Positions 1-6,419 of a stretch of DNA of 10,200 nucleotides are shown here, in pieces. Where the stretch lies: positions 1 to 10,200 of the forward strand of contig CABTZE010000071.1 of assembly GCA_902489215.1 (NCBI GenBank), in the 5' to 3' direction. Source of the stretch: an uncultured Brevibacterium sp. Lineage in GTDB: Bacteria > Actinomycetota > Actinomycetes > Actinomycetales > Brevibacteriaceae. Below the pieces are notes generated by a model. That model saw nothing but the letters and a program-made list of their open reading frames with translations, did not search any database and was not told where the DNA came from. A program made the translations under genes and the position numbers. Position 1 is the first letter of the stretch; the number at the start of each line of letters is the position of its first letter.

Positions 1-1506
1 GGCATCCCCCGGGTGCGGTGCGCGCCGTATCCGTGGCCCCCCAAGGGCCCAGGTTCGTCCCCGCGCCGGCGGGCAGCGCCGCCCCCCCCCGCCGTATCGG
101 CTGGCCAAGGCGCCCAAAGCCGCCGGGAGAACCGGATCCGCTATCCGAATGTCCGTGTCTCCCGCTGGAACGGTCTCACAGTCAAGCCCGGTGATGACAT
201 CGGCCCCAGCCAGCAGAAAAGCCGTGTCGGCAACGGCGTTGAGGACCGCATCGGCGGCATCCGCATCCGCAAACACACCACGCATCCACGACCGGTCCCC
301 TTCATTGACACTGAGCACCGTCTGCGGCATAGCCCATGCGTCCACGTGACCTGCCGGCGGCACGTGAACAGCTGTCCGAAGCTCATAGCCCAGCTGTGCC
401 GGAGCCTGGACCGCGGACGCGAACTGCTCTCGGGCAATGAACTGCACCCACAGCCAGAAGTCAACGAGATCGGAGCGCTCCTCCTGAAAAATGTGAACCT
501 CACGCGCATCGGACGATTCGGGCACCGACGCGTCCATCCGCATGGCACGGTACACCGCCCATCCGCGCAGCCCGGGACCAGCTTGAGCACAGAACGACGC
601 GAATTCCGCATGCCTGCTTGTCCGCACCGGAACTTCGTACAGCGCCAGAAGCGCACGGAGTTTTCGTTCGCGCACCAACTCGGGATTCATGGGCTTGTTA
701 AGAGATGAGCTCTCCAGCAGGTCAACGCCGAGCGCCCACACCGCCTGGCGGGTCGCGTTCTGTGCGGTTCCATACTCTGGGGTGTCGGTGATGCTGATGT
801 AGAGCGGATCGAGAGCACACCGGCTCTCAACATCGAATGGGTCGTGTCCGGCAGATGCGGTCACCGGGGACAGCACGAGTGCTTCAGCGCCGACGGCGGC
901 TGCCTGCACCGCGATGTCGCGTAAGTCGGCGAAGTCTCCCACTCCCCATGACCTGCTCATGCGGGCCGAGGCCAGATGCAGACGGAAGCCGCGCGCACTG
1001 GGCAGCCTGGCCGGCTCGCTCACGATGAGCGGTGCACGACTGACCGCGCCGGATGTGGAGCACTGGATTTCGGCAATGCCAGGCTCACGAACCGGTGCGA
1101 TTGCGGTGTACTCGTGGCGCACTTCCGAGGTGCCGCCGACCGTCACCGTCTGTGTTCCCGTGATCGTCGGGGTGACGTCTGCGGGCGCTGAGTTCCCACT
1201 CGGAGCGACCGTCGAGACCCATGCGGAGGCGGGGTCCGACGTACGTACGGGTATTGCCGCCGGCTGTCCTGCTTCGGCAACGACCGCCGCCGGCAGGGCG
1301 GAGTGCCACTGCCGGCGGGTTTCACGGTCGATGAGGATCTGCAGTTCACTGCTGTCCTCGGCCGGAAAGCCGAGGAGCTGCAGTGCGGCGGCCAGCTGAT
1401 CGTCAGACAGCGGCCTGCCTTCGACGTCGCGCTCTCCGTCGAGACCGAGCAGGGCAGCCAACCGCCGCATCCCGCCGGTCATGTCCGACTGCAGGATCCC
1501 TGCCAC
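1..1506 (-). CDS. malQ: MalQ-like 4-alpha-glucanotransferase homologue (GH77), catalytic motifs degenerate, 3' end outside window
   Basis: Reading the minus strand from GTG at 1506 gives 502 codons with no stop down to the window edge. The N-terminal part fits actinobacterial MalQ: an opening MRRLAALLGL (residues 13-22), a beta-rich N-domain to about residue 160, then GFRLHLASARMSRSWGVGDF (173-192), the equivalent of the family's 'LYSLRS..SWGIGDFxDL', and later DPLYI near 233-237. MalQ transfers alpha-1,4-glucan segments in cytoplasmic maltose/glycogen metabolism. However, the nucleophile block (family RIDHVxGLFRLWWIP) reads GADVITGLDCETVP (434-447): the Asp (D436) may remain, but the Arg, His and the aromatic residues do not. 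The 'DLxVGV' motif reads RTAVHV, and the GEDLG acid/base motif is not seen in the expected place. The gene starts 3 bases after the rne stop, so co-transcription with rne is likely. A C9 run at 82-90 could hide a frameshift. Family assignment is fairly secure; activity is doubtful. Confidence 0.72.
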   Translation of the reverse strand, partial: MAGILQSDMTGGMRRLAALLGLDGERDVEGRPLSDDQLAAALQLLGFPAEDSSELQILIDRETRRQWHSALPAAVVAEAGQPAAIPVRTSDPASAWVSTVAPSGNSAPADVTPTITGTQTVTVGGTSEVRHEYTAIAPVREPGIAEIQCSTSGAVSRAPLIVSEPARLPSARGFRLHLASARMSRSWGVGDFADLRDIAVQAAAVGAEALVLSPVTASAGHDPFDVESRCALDPLYISITDTPEYGTAQNATRQAVWALGVDLLESSSLNKPMNPELVRERKLRALLALYEVPVRTSRHAEFASFCAQAGPGLRGWAVYRAMRMDASVPESSDAREVHIFQEERSDLVDFWLWVQFIAREQFASAVQAPAQLGYELRTAVHVPPAGHVDAWAMPQTVLSVNEGDRSWMRGVFADADAADAVLNAVADTAFLLAGADVITGLDCETVPAGDTDIRIADPVLPAALGALASRYGGGGRRCPPARGRTWALGGPRIRRAPHPGDA

Positions 1507-1509
1507 GAA

Positions 1510-4479
1510 TCAGTCCTGGCCGATGATGAGGATGGGCGGTTCCGGTTCAGCAGGAGGTTCGGGTTTCTTCGGTTCCTGCTTCTTCGGAGCTTCCTCAGGC
1601 CTGGGCTCGGGTTTTTGGACTGCCTTTTGGATGCGCGTCTGCGATGCGCCTCCGATCATGAGCAGACCTTCCGATTCCGGCGTCGGCATGCTGACGGGCT
1701 GAGCCTGCTCGCGGGAAGCCGCTTCGGCTTCAGCGTTGCCGGCCGAGCTCCTGTCGGCACTGTTGTTCCCCCGGTTGTCCCCTGCGGAGTCTTCGGTGAT
1801 GTCAGCCGGCTCCGCCGATTTGACTCGACGGCCGCCTCCGCGGGTTCCGCGACGACGACGCGTGCGGCGTTCGCGCTGTTCACCGTCGTCATGTGCGGCG
1901 TCGGCGCGGTTCTCGGCGCTGTCGGCAGGTGCCTTCGCCGTTTCGGCGGCGTCACGCGAGGATTTGGGCTTCTCGCTAACAGCGACTGCGGGCTCGTCGG
2001 ATTCAGCGGGCGCTTGAGGCTCCTCGTGATCCCGAATGGTGGCCTTGGCAATGGCAGCCATGGCCTTCTGGGATTCCCGGCTGCGCTTTTCGTCTTCTTC
2101 AGACTGCTGGCTGCCGGCGGAACTGTTGTGGGAACTGCGCGAGGTGTCCTTGTTGTCGCGGTTCTTTCGGCGCGACTTGTACTGCCGACCGGAGTGGTCC
2201 GGTTCGGTGCCCGGCAGCATGAGGCCGCGTCCCGAAAGGTCCTCCCCCGCAGCTGCGAGGCCTTCGGCCAGGCCCGTGCCGATGCGCTTACGGGTCATCT
2301 GGACGAGTCCCAGCGAGGTCACTTCGGCGACCTGGTGTTTGGTGCGGTCGCGGCCCAGGCATTCGACCAGACGGCGAACCACGAGGTCGCGGTTGGACTC
2401 AAGCACCATGTCGATGAAGTCGACGACGATGATGCCGCCGATGTCGCGCAGGCGCAGCTGGCGAATGACTTCTTCGGCCGCTTCGAGGTTGTTCTTCGTG
2501 ACGGTCTCTTCGAGAGAGCCGCCGGAACCGGTGAACTTGCCCGTGTTGACGTCGATGACTGTCATCGCCTCTGTTCGGTCGATGACGAGCGAACCGCCGG
2601 AAGGCAGATTGACCTTGCGGTTGAGCGCCTTGTCGATCTGCTCGGACACGCGGTAGTGGTCGAAGATGTCGTCGTCGCCCTCATAGCGGGATACGCGATC
2701 CCGCAGGTCGGGTGCCACGGATTCGACGTATTCGGTGATGACGTCCCACATGCGGTTGCCGTCGATCACGAGTTCGCTGAAGTCTTCGTTGAACACATCG
2801 CGGATGATGCGCACCATCATGTCCGGTTCGCTGTACAGGAGTTCCGGTGCGCGCACCTTGGTGGACGAGGACTTCCCCTCGATGGTCTCCCAGCGCTTGT
2901 GCAGCCGTTCGATATCCTGACGCAGGTCGTCTTCCGAGGCGCCTTCCGCGGCCGTGCGTACGATGACGCCGGAGCCGTCCGGGACGGCTTCCTTCAGGAT
3001 CGACTTCAGACGGCTGCGCTCACTGTCCGGCAGTTTGCGCGAAATGCCGGTCATCTGGTTGCCGGGGACATATACGAGGAAGCGGCCGGGCAGAGAGATC
3101 TGCGCGGTCAGGCGCGCGCCCTTGTGCCCAACGGGGTCCTTTGTCACCTGGACGAGAACAGGGTCGCCGGGGTTGAGGGCGACTTCGATACGGCGGGGCT
3201 TGCCATCCATGCCCAGGGCGTCCCAGTTGACTTCACCGGCGTACAGCACGGCATTGCGCCCCTTGCCGATATCGACAAAGGCTGCTTCCATGCTGGGCAG
3301 AACGTTCTGCACGCGGCCCAGGTACACATTGCCGATGAGCGAAGACTGCTGGCGCTTCTCCGACAGGTAGTGTTCGACGGCAATGCCGTCTTCGGTGACA
3401 ACGAGCTGTGTGCGGCCGTCTTTTTCGCGCACGATCATTGCGCGTTCAACCGATTCGCGGCGGGCCAGGAACTCAGCTTCCGTGATGACGGGGCGACGGC
3501 GCCCAGCGGCCCGGCCTTCCCGACGGCGCTGACGCTTGGCCTCTACGCGGGAGGAGCCGCGGATACCCGTGACTTCGCTTTCCAGCGAGGTGGTTCGACG
3601 GCTGCTGCGCTCACGGCGGCGAGTGCGGCGGCGCCTGCGGCCGGTGTCCCCGCCGTTGTCTTCGCTGTCGTCGTCGGAGTCTGTCGAGGTGTTCTCGGAT
3701 TGATCAGTGTCGTCACCGTGGTCGTCACGGCGGCGGCTGCGACCTCCAGAGCGGGAATCGTCGGAGTCATCGGAATCGCCGTGCGAATCGCTGTGCGAAT
3801 CGTCGTTGTCGTCACGGCCATCGCGCGACCGTGAGCGCCGACCCCGTCCACCGCGGCGACGGCGGCGCCGACCGCCGTCACGACCGCTGTCGTCGTTTGA
3901 GTTGTCGTCGGAGTCCGTGTCAGCGGAGTCCTCGGTGTCGTCCGAATCGTCGTAGTCATCGTCTTCGGGTTCCCAGTCGGGATCCACCTGAACGCCCAGT
4001 TCGGCCTTCGGCTGCTGGAACAGCAGCGCACCGCCGGCCGGAGCTGTGACGGGGACCACCTCGGTGTCGTCGTAATCCTCAGATGCCCGTGCGGAGAAAG
4101 CGGGTGCAGTCTGCAGTTCGGCGGATGCCGCACTCACGGGCAGACCAGCGACCTCCGGCTGGGCCGCGTTGGAGAACAGGCCGCCCGAAAACACTGTTTT
4201 GCCAGCCTTGTCGTCAGCGTCGTTCTCGGCGCTGTCTTCTGCGTCGCGGCCGTGTTCTTCTTCGGAATCGGCAGCGTCAACCCGATCTTCTGTCGGTTCG
4301 TCCTGGCTTTCGCCGCGGCTTTCAGCATTGCGCTTCTGGCCGGCTTTGTCGGCGATCGACTCCAGAAGCTCCGCGCGACGGCTGTCGTCTTCCGCCCGCG
4401 CCTGGCGCCCCTGGGACTGCTGGCGCAGCGCTTCGAGGTCGGAAAGGATTCCCTCTGTGGGATCCACTGTGTCACTCAT
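1510..4479 (-). CDS. rne: Ribonuclease E/G, actinobacterial type with long disordered arms
   Basis: This 989-residue protein is an endoribonuclease for mRNA decay and rRNA/tRNA maturation. Residues 1-330 are low complexity: an acidic start, the conserved ALLFQQP near 151-157, then Asp/Ser runs alternating with Arg runs (203-219, 281-290). The catalytic part follows: an S1 domain near 380-460 (IGNVYLGRVQNVLPSMEAAF), a 5'-sensor region near 460-545, and the DNase I-like region with IDVN (metal ligand D643) and VVDFIDM (D687), plus LEAAEEVIRQLRLRDIGG between them. The family's zinc-link Cys pair, expected after TRKRIGTGL, is absent: the segment reads LAAAGEDLSGRG (741-752). The tail (757-989) is disordered, with an Arg-rich patch (871-885) and a Pro/Glu/Lys end finishing in ILIIGQD. 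ATG 4479 is chosen because GGGAG sits 6 bases upstream. The gene diverges from the VKOR gene, and a MalQ-like gene follows where rplU-rpmA might be expected. Confidence 0.95.
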   Translation of the reverse strand: MSDTVDPTEGILSDLEALRQQSQGRQARAEDDSRRAELLESIADKAGQKRNAESRGESQDEPTEDRVDAADSEEEHGRDAEDSAENDADDKAGKTVFSGGLFSNAAQPEVAGLPVSAASAELQTAPAFSARASEDYDDTEVVPVTAPAGGALLFQQPKAELGVQVDPDWEPEDDDYDDSDDTEDSADTDSDDNSNDDSGRDGGRRRRRRGGRGRRSRSRDGRDDNDDSHSDSHGDSDDSDDSRSGGRSRRRDDHGDDTDQSENTSTDSDDDSEDNGGDTGRRRRRTRRRERSSRRTTSLESEVTGIRGSSRVEAKRQRRREGRAAGRRRPVITEAEFLARRESVERAMIVREKDGRTQLVVTEDGIAVEHYLSEKRQQSSLIGNVYLGRVQNVLPSMEAAFVDIGKGRNAVLYAGEVNWDALGMDGKPRRIEVALNPGDPVLVQVTKDPVGHKGARLTAQISLPGRFLVYVPGNQMTGISRKLPDSERSRLKSILKEAVPDGSGVIVRTAAEGASEDDLRQDIERLHKRWETIEGKSSSTKVRAPELLYSEPDMMVRIIRDVFNEDFSELVIDGNRMWDVITEYVESVAPDLRDRVSRYEGDDDIFDHYRVSEQIDKALNRKVNLPSGGSLVIDRTEAMTVIDVNTGKFTGSGGSLEETVTKNNLEAAEEVIRQLRLRDIGGIIVVDFIDMVLESNRDLVVRRLVECLGRDRTKHQVAEVTSLGLVQMTRKRIGTGLAEGLAAAGEDLSGRGLMLPGTEPDHSGRQYKSRRKNRDNKDTSRSSHNSSAGSQQSEEDEKRSRESQKAMAAIAKATIRDHEEPQAPAESDEPAVAVSEKPKSSRDAAETAKAPADSAENRADAAHDDGEQRERRTRRRRGTRGGGRRVKSAEPADITEDSAGDNRGNNSADRSSAGNAEAEAASREQAQPVSMPTPESEGLLMIGGASQTRIQKAVQKPEPRPEEAPKKQEPKKPEPPAEPEPPILIIGQD
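1514..1517 (-). promoter_or_regulatory. Ribosome binding site of the MalQ-like gene
   Basis: AGGA lies inside the last codons of rne, 7 bases before GTG at 1506. This spacing favours GTG 1506 as the start over ATG 1482 (residue 9), which has only a distant GGGA upstream. The position means ribosomes finishing rne could reinitiate here. Confidence 0.5.
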
Positions 4480-4485
4480 TGAAAA

Positions 4486-4490
4486 CTCCC
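4486..4490 (-). promoter_or_regulatory. Ribosome binding site of rne
   Basis: GGGAG on the minus strand, 6 bases before ATG 4479. It supports that start, which keeps the full acidic N-terminal arm. Confidence 0.65.
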
Positions 4491-4533
4491 GTCCCGATCG
4501 AGCGGTGCAACGTCCGCGACCGGGATCATGTCC

Positions 4534-4548
4534 TTGTCATAATCACAA
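4534..4548. promoter_or_regulatory. AT-rich near-palindrome, candidate operator
   Basis: TTGTCATAATCACAA is symmetric except at the centre and one base in each arm (pattern TTGTNATNATNACAA). It lies 55-70 bases before the rne start. It may be a regulator site or overlap a promoter -10. No regulator is encoded nearby, so the role is inference. Confidence 0.3.
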
Positions 4549-4657
4549 AAGTCTGTGAGCTGCTGTGGGCTCGCGCGAATGCTCAGCGCGGTGGCCCAGG
4601 GCTTCATCTTGAACCTGGCCGAAATCCTTCGGAGAGGTGGAAGCACACCCGGCGCGG

Positions 4658-4687
4658 TTGCTCTGCCGGAGCTCTGGTGCTCATTAT
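4658..4687 (+). promoter_or_regulatory. Candidate sigma-70-type promoter for the VKOR gene
   Basis: TTGCTC (4658-4663) and CATTAT (4682-4687) are separated by 18 bases, a partial match to TTGACA/TATAAT. It would leave a leader of about 90 bases before ATG 4786. The match is modest and a leaderless start closer to the gene is also possible. Confidence 0.3.
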
Positions 4688-4785
4688 GTCACAGCGCACC
4701 TGGGACAACACTGAATCCACGGTGCTCCTCCAGATCCGAGCCACCTCGATTCGACCGGTGGGCTTAAGCGTTGGATGATGTTTCT

Positions 4786-5427
4786 ATGACCTCAGGATCC
4801 AGTGTGCAGACAACCGAGCTTCCCGTGCCCGCCCCGTGGTTCAGCCGCAAGAGGCCCTTCGGGATCTTCCTCGTGGTGACAGCCGTCATCGGCTTGATCG
4901 CATCTTTTGATCTCTCGATTGAGAAAATCAAGAAGCTGGAGAATCCCGGGCATGTCCTGTCCTGTGATTTCAACCCGTTCTTTTCGTGCGGCTCCGTCAT
5001 GAACTTCTGGCAGGCTCAGCTGTTCGGATTTCCCAATCAGCTCATCGGCATTGCCGCGTTCATCTTCCCGCTTCTGCTGGGTGTCCTTCTGATCAGCCGG
5101 ACTGAAATCCCCCGCTGGGTCATAATCGGCCTGCTCATCGGCCTCACCGGCGGTGTCGCACTGGTCATCTTCCTGTTCATCAGCTCGATCTTCGTCATCG
5201 GGATCGGCTGCCCGTGGTGCATCGTCGTGTGGACCGTAGTCATCCCCATGTGGTTCATCACGGCGGGCCACCTGGCACTCACCGGCGGCTTCGGGCCAGC
5301 AGCCCAGCACTCCCCCGTCGTCCAGGTCTTCGCATCTCACGCGGTTCTTCTGTCCGCCCTGGCTCTCGCGCTCATCTACCTGAGCATCGTCGCGAAATTC
5401 TGGACTTTCTTCTCAAGCCTCATCTGA
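4786..5427 (+). CDS. Vitamin K epoxide reductase (VKOR) family membrane protein
   Basis: From ATG 4786 the protein has 213 residues. VKOR proteins reoxidise DsbA-like thioredoxin-fold partners outside the membrane and pass electrons to a quinone, so they drive disulfide formation in exported proteins. All four expected cysteines are present: C60 and C68 in the first outside loop, with the same CX7C spacing as in human VKOR, and the redox CPWC (142-145). NFWQAQLFGFPNQ (73-85) resembles the family's segment before helix 2. About five membrane helices fit: near 24-42, 85-104, 111-135, 146-163 and 185-205. The start is not certain: a TTG at 4771 in frame would add five residues, but neither has a strong ribosome binding site (GGA lies 10 bases before the ATG). 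No partner oxidoreductase is in the window. The gene is divergent from rne and convergent with ndk, so it is likely transcribed alone. Confidence 0.92.
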   Translation: MTSGSSVQTTELPVPAPWFSRKRPFGIFLVVTAVIGLIASFDLSIEKIKKLENPGHVLSCDFNPFFSCGSVMNFWQAQLFGFPNQLIGIAAFIFPLLLGVLLISRTEIPRWVIIGLLIGLTGGVALVIFLFISSIFVIGIGCPWCIVVWTVVIPMWFITAGHLALTGGFGPAAQHSPVVQVFASHAVLLSALALALIYLSIVAKFWTFFSSLI

Positions 5428-5447
5428 CCCGCTCGGTTCAGTCCCTT

Positions 5448-5467
5448 CCCCACCGGCTCCGGTGGGG
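5448..5467. terminator. Short perfect hairpin after the VKOR gene
   Basis: CCCCACCG and CGGTGGGG form an 8-bp GC-rich stem around a 4-base loop, 20 bases past the VKOR stop. No T run follows on either strand, so it is at most a U-less terminator. Confidence 0.5.
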
Positions 5468-5474
5468 AACACAG

Positions 5475-5535
5475 AGAAGCCGACCTCCGCCTCATGTGAC
5501 GAGGTCCTCGAATCACGAGGTGGAGGCCGGCTTCT
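5475..5535. terminator. Long bidirectional hairpin between convergent genes
   Basis: The arms 5475-5493 and 5517-5535 pair over 19 positions with one A·C mismatch and one G·U pair. Inside, GTGA (5496-5499) pairs with TCAC (5513-5516) and CGAGG with CCTCG (5500-5510), so the whole 61 bases fold into one rod. It ends 15 bases before the ndk stop codon and lies between convergent genes, as expected of a shared terminator. It lacks a T run on both strands; many actinobacterial terminators are like this. Confidence 0.6.
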
Positions 5536-5550
5536 GTCTGCCTGGAAAGG

Positions 5551-5976
5551 TCAGTCGAGCTCGGGGAACCAGATCTTGATTTCGCGCTCTGCCGACAGTG
5601 TCGAATCCGAACCGTGGACGATGTTCTTCACAACGCTTTCGCCCCAATTGCGGCCGTGGTCACCGCGGATGGAACCGGGAGCTGCGGTCGTCGGGTCAGT
5701 GGCGCCGGCCATGACGCGGAAGGCTTCGATCACATCTTCGCCGGTGGCGACAATCGCAACCGACGGCCCGCTGCCCATGTACTCCACCAGCGGTTCGTAG
5801 AACGGTTTGCCTTCGTGTTCTTCGTAGTGTGCGCTGAGCATGGAGCGATCAGCCTGCACCATCTTCAGGGCGCTGATCTCATAGCCCTTCTTTTCGAGGC
5901 GGCCGATGACTTCGCCGACCAGCCCGCGTTCAACGCCATCGGGCTTGACAAGTACGAGTGTGCGTTCCTTCATCAT
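5551..5976 (-). CDS. ndk: Nucleoside diphosphate kinase
   Basis: The 141-residue protein has the normal family length and moves the gamma-phosphate from ATP to other (d)NDPs through a phosphohistidine, which balances cellular NTP and dNTP pools. It opens with ERTLVLVKPDGVERGLVGEV, with the ATP-contacting Lys at K11. The catalytic His is H121 in NIVHGSDS (118-125), and SIRGDHGRNWG (102-112) matches the loop before it. ATG 5976 overlaps the stop of the upstream DUF4233 gene by ATGA. A second ATG follows at once (5973), which would remove one residue. AGGAG at 5985-5989 lies 8 bases before the first ATG and GAGGA at 5977-5981 suits the second, so either or both may be used. It is the last gene of the operon, followed by the hairpin pair. 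No key residue is missing. Confidence 0.97.
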   Translation of the reverse strand: MMKERTLVLVKPDGVERGLVGEVIGRLEKKGYEISALKMVQADRSMLSAHYEEHEGKPFYEPLVEYMGSGPSVAIVATGEDVIEAFRVMAGATDPTTAAPGSIRGDHGRNWGESVVKNIVHGSDSTLSAEREIKIWFPELD

Positions 5977-6419
5977 TCCTCTTTCTCCTGATTGTCAGGT
6001 GAAGCGGGTGAGCCCGCCCGATATGCCTGTTTGACGTAGGCGGTGGCTTCGCGGTCGATCCGTCGGCCCCAGTAGATGCCGACGGCCCACATGGCGCCGA
6101 AGACGACGGCGACGACAACAAGTCCGCCCAAAACAATACCGCTTGCCAGTATCAGCAGCTGAATCATCCACCCCAGCGGAATGCCCAGGCCCTTCTGGCC
6201 GGCCCTCTTCGGCAGGGTTGCCGTGGCGATGATGCACAGCGCACCCAGAACCACCGCCCCGGCCACGAGCCAGCCGAACGGCAACGGCTGCAGACCGTAT
6301 CCGACAAGCAGGGCAAAGTAGACGATGATCGCCTCGGAGATGAGAACGGTTCCACCGAGGATCGGCAGCTTCGACTTCAGCGGAAGCTGAGGAAGTTCGG
6401 CAGGGGTCTCCTGCGTCAT
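5973..6419 (-). CDS. DUF4233 family small membrane protein
   Basis: The 148-residue protein is hydrophobic, with about four membrane helices near residues 20-42, 48-68, 82-100 and 100-116. A short charged N-terminus precedes them and a polar tail rich in Gln/Glu/Asp follows. The segment YWGRRIDREA (116-125) just after the last helix is the kind of conserved C-terminal signature seen in the actinobacterial DUF4233 family, which typically sits between folC and ndk, as here. No enzymatic motif is visible and the function is unknown. Start ATG 6419 overlaps the folC stop by ATGA, and AGGA at 6426-6429 lies 6 bases upstream. The ndk start in turn overlaps its stop. The tight coupling suggests it is made together with FolC and Ndk, but that does not define its role. 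The family call rests on context and general appearance. Confidence 0.82.
   Translation of the reverse strand: MTQETPAELPQLPLKSKLPILGGTVLISEAIIVYFALLVGYGLQPLPFGWLVAGAVVLGALCIIATATLPKRAGQKGLGIPLGWMIQLLILASGIVLGGLVVVAVVFGAMWAVGIYWGRRIDREATAYVKQAYRAGSPASPDNQEKEE

Larger units (their letters stand above)
4480..4785. promoter_or_regulatory. Divergent intergenic region between rne and the VKOR gene
   Basis: About 300 bases with no convincing gene. Open frames that enter it from rne lack family resemblance and ribosome binding sites. It must hold the promoters of rne (leftward) and probably of the VKOR gene (rightward). Two AT-rich islands stand out in otherwise GC-rich DNA, at about 4534-4550 and 4680-4693. 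Both carry a CATAAT/ATTATG core usable as a -10 element. On the minus strand the island at 4683-4691 reads TGACATAAT, an extended -10, which would give rne a leader of about 200 bases. No TTGACA-like -35 is well placed for it, so the exact promoters are uncertain. Confidence 0.5.

Noticed and set aside
13..708. Plus-strand open frame of 231 codons at the left edge
   Set aside because: It is antisense to the MalQ-like gene, whose frame shows real family motifs; the plus-strand product is an Arg/Pro/His-rich shadow.
1303..3834. Plus-strand open frame of 843 codons opposite rne and the start of the MalQ-like gene
   Set aside because: It mirrors the codon pattern of rne on the other strand, runs across a gene boundary, has no ribosome binding site or family motif, and long antisense frames are common opposite GC-rich genes.
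3580..3972. Repetitive DNA resembling a repeat array
   Set aside because: The short GTCGTC/GAATCG repeats are irregular and explained by codons for Asp, Ser and Arg; there are no spacers or regular unit length as in CRISPR.
4083..4778. Plus-strand open frame of 231 codons spanning the rne start and the intergenic region
   Set aside because: It overlaps the well-supported N-terminus of rne, its product is Arg-rich and low in recognisable structure, and it has no ribosome binding site. I could not fully exclude a short leader peptide in the intergenic part.
4771..4785. TTG start that would add five residues to the VKOR protein
   Set aside because: It is a rare start codon with only a weak GGTGGG-like site upstream; ATG 4786 gives a complete protein with all helices. 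The choice is not certain.
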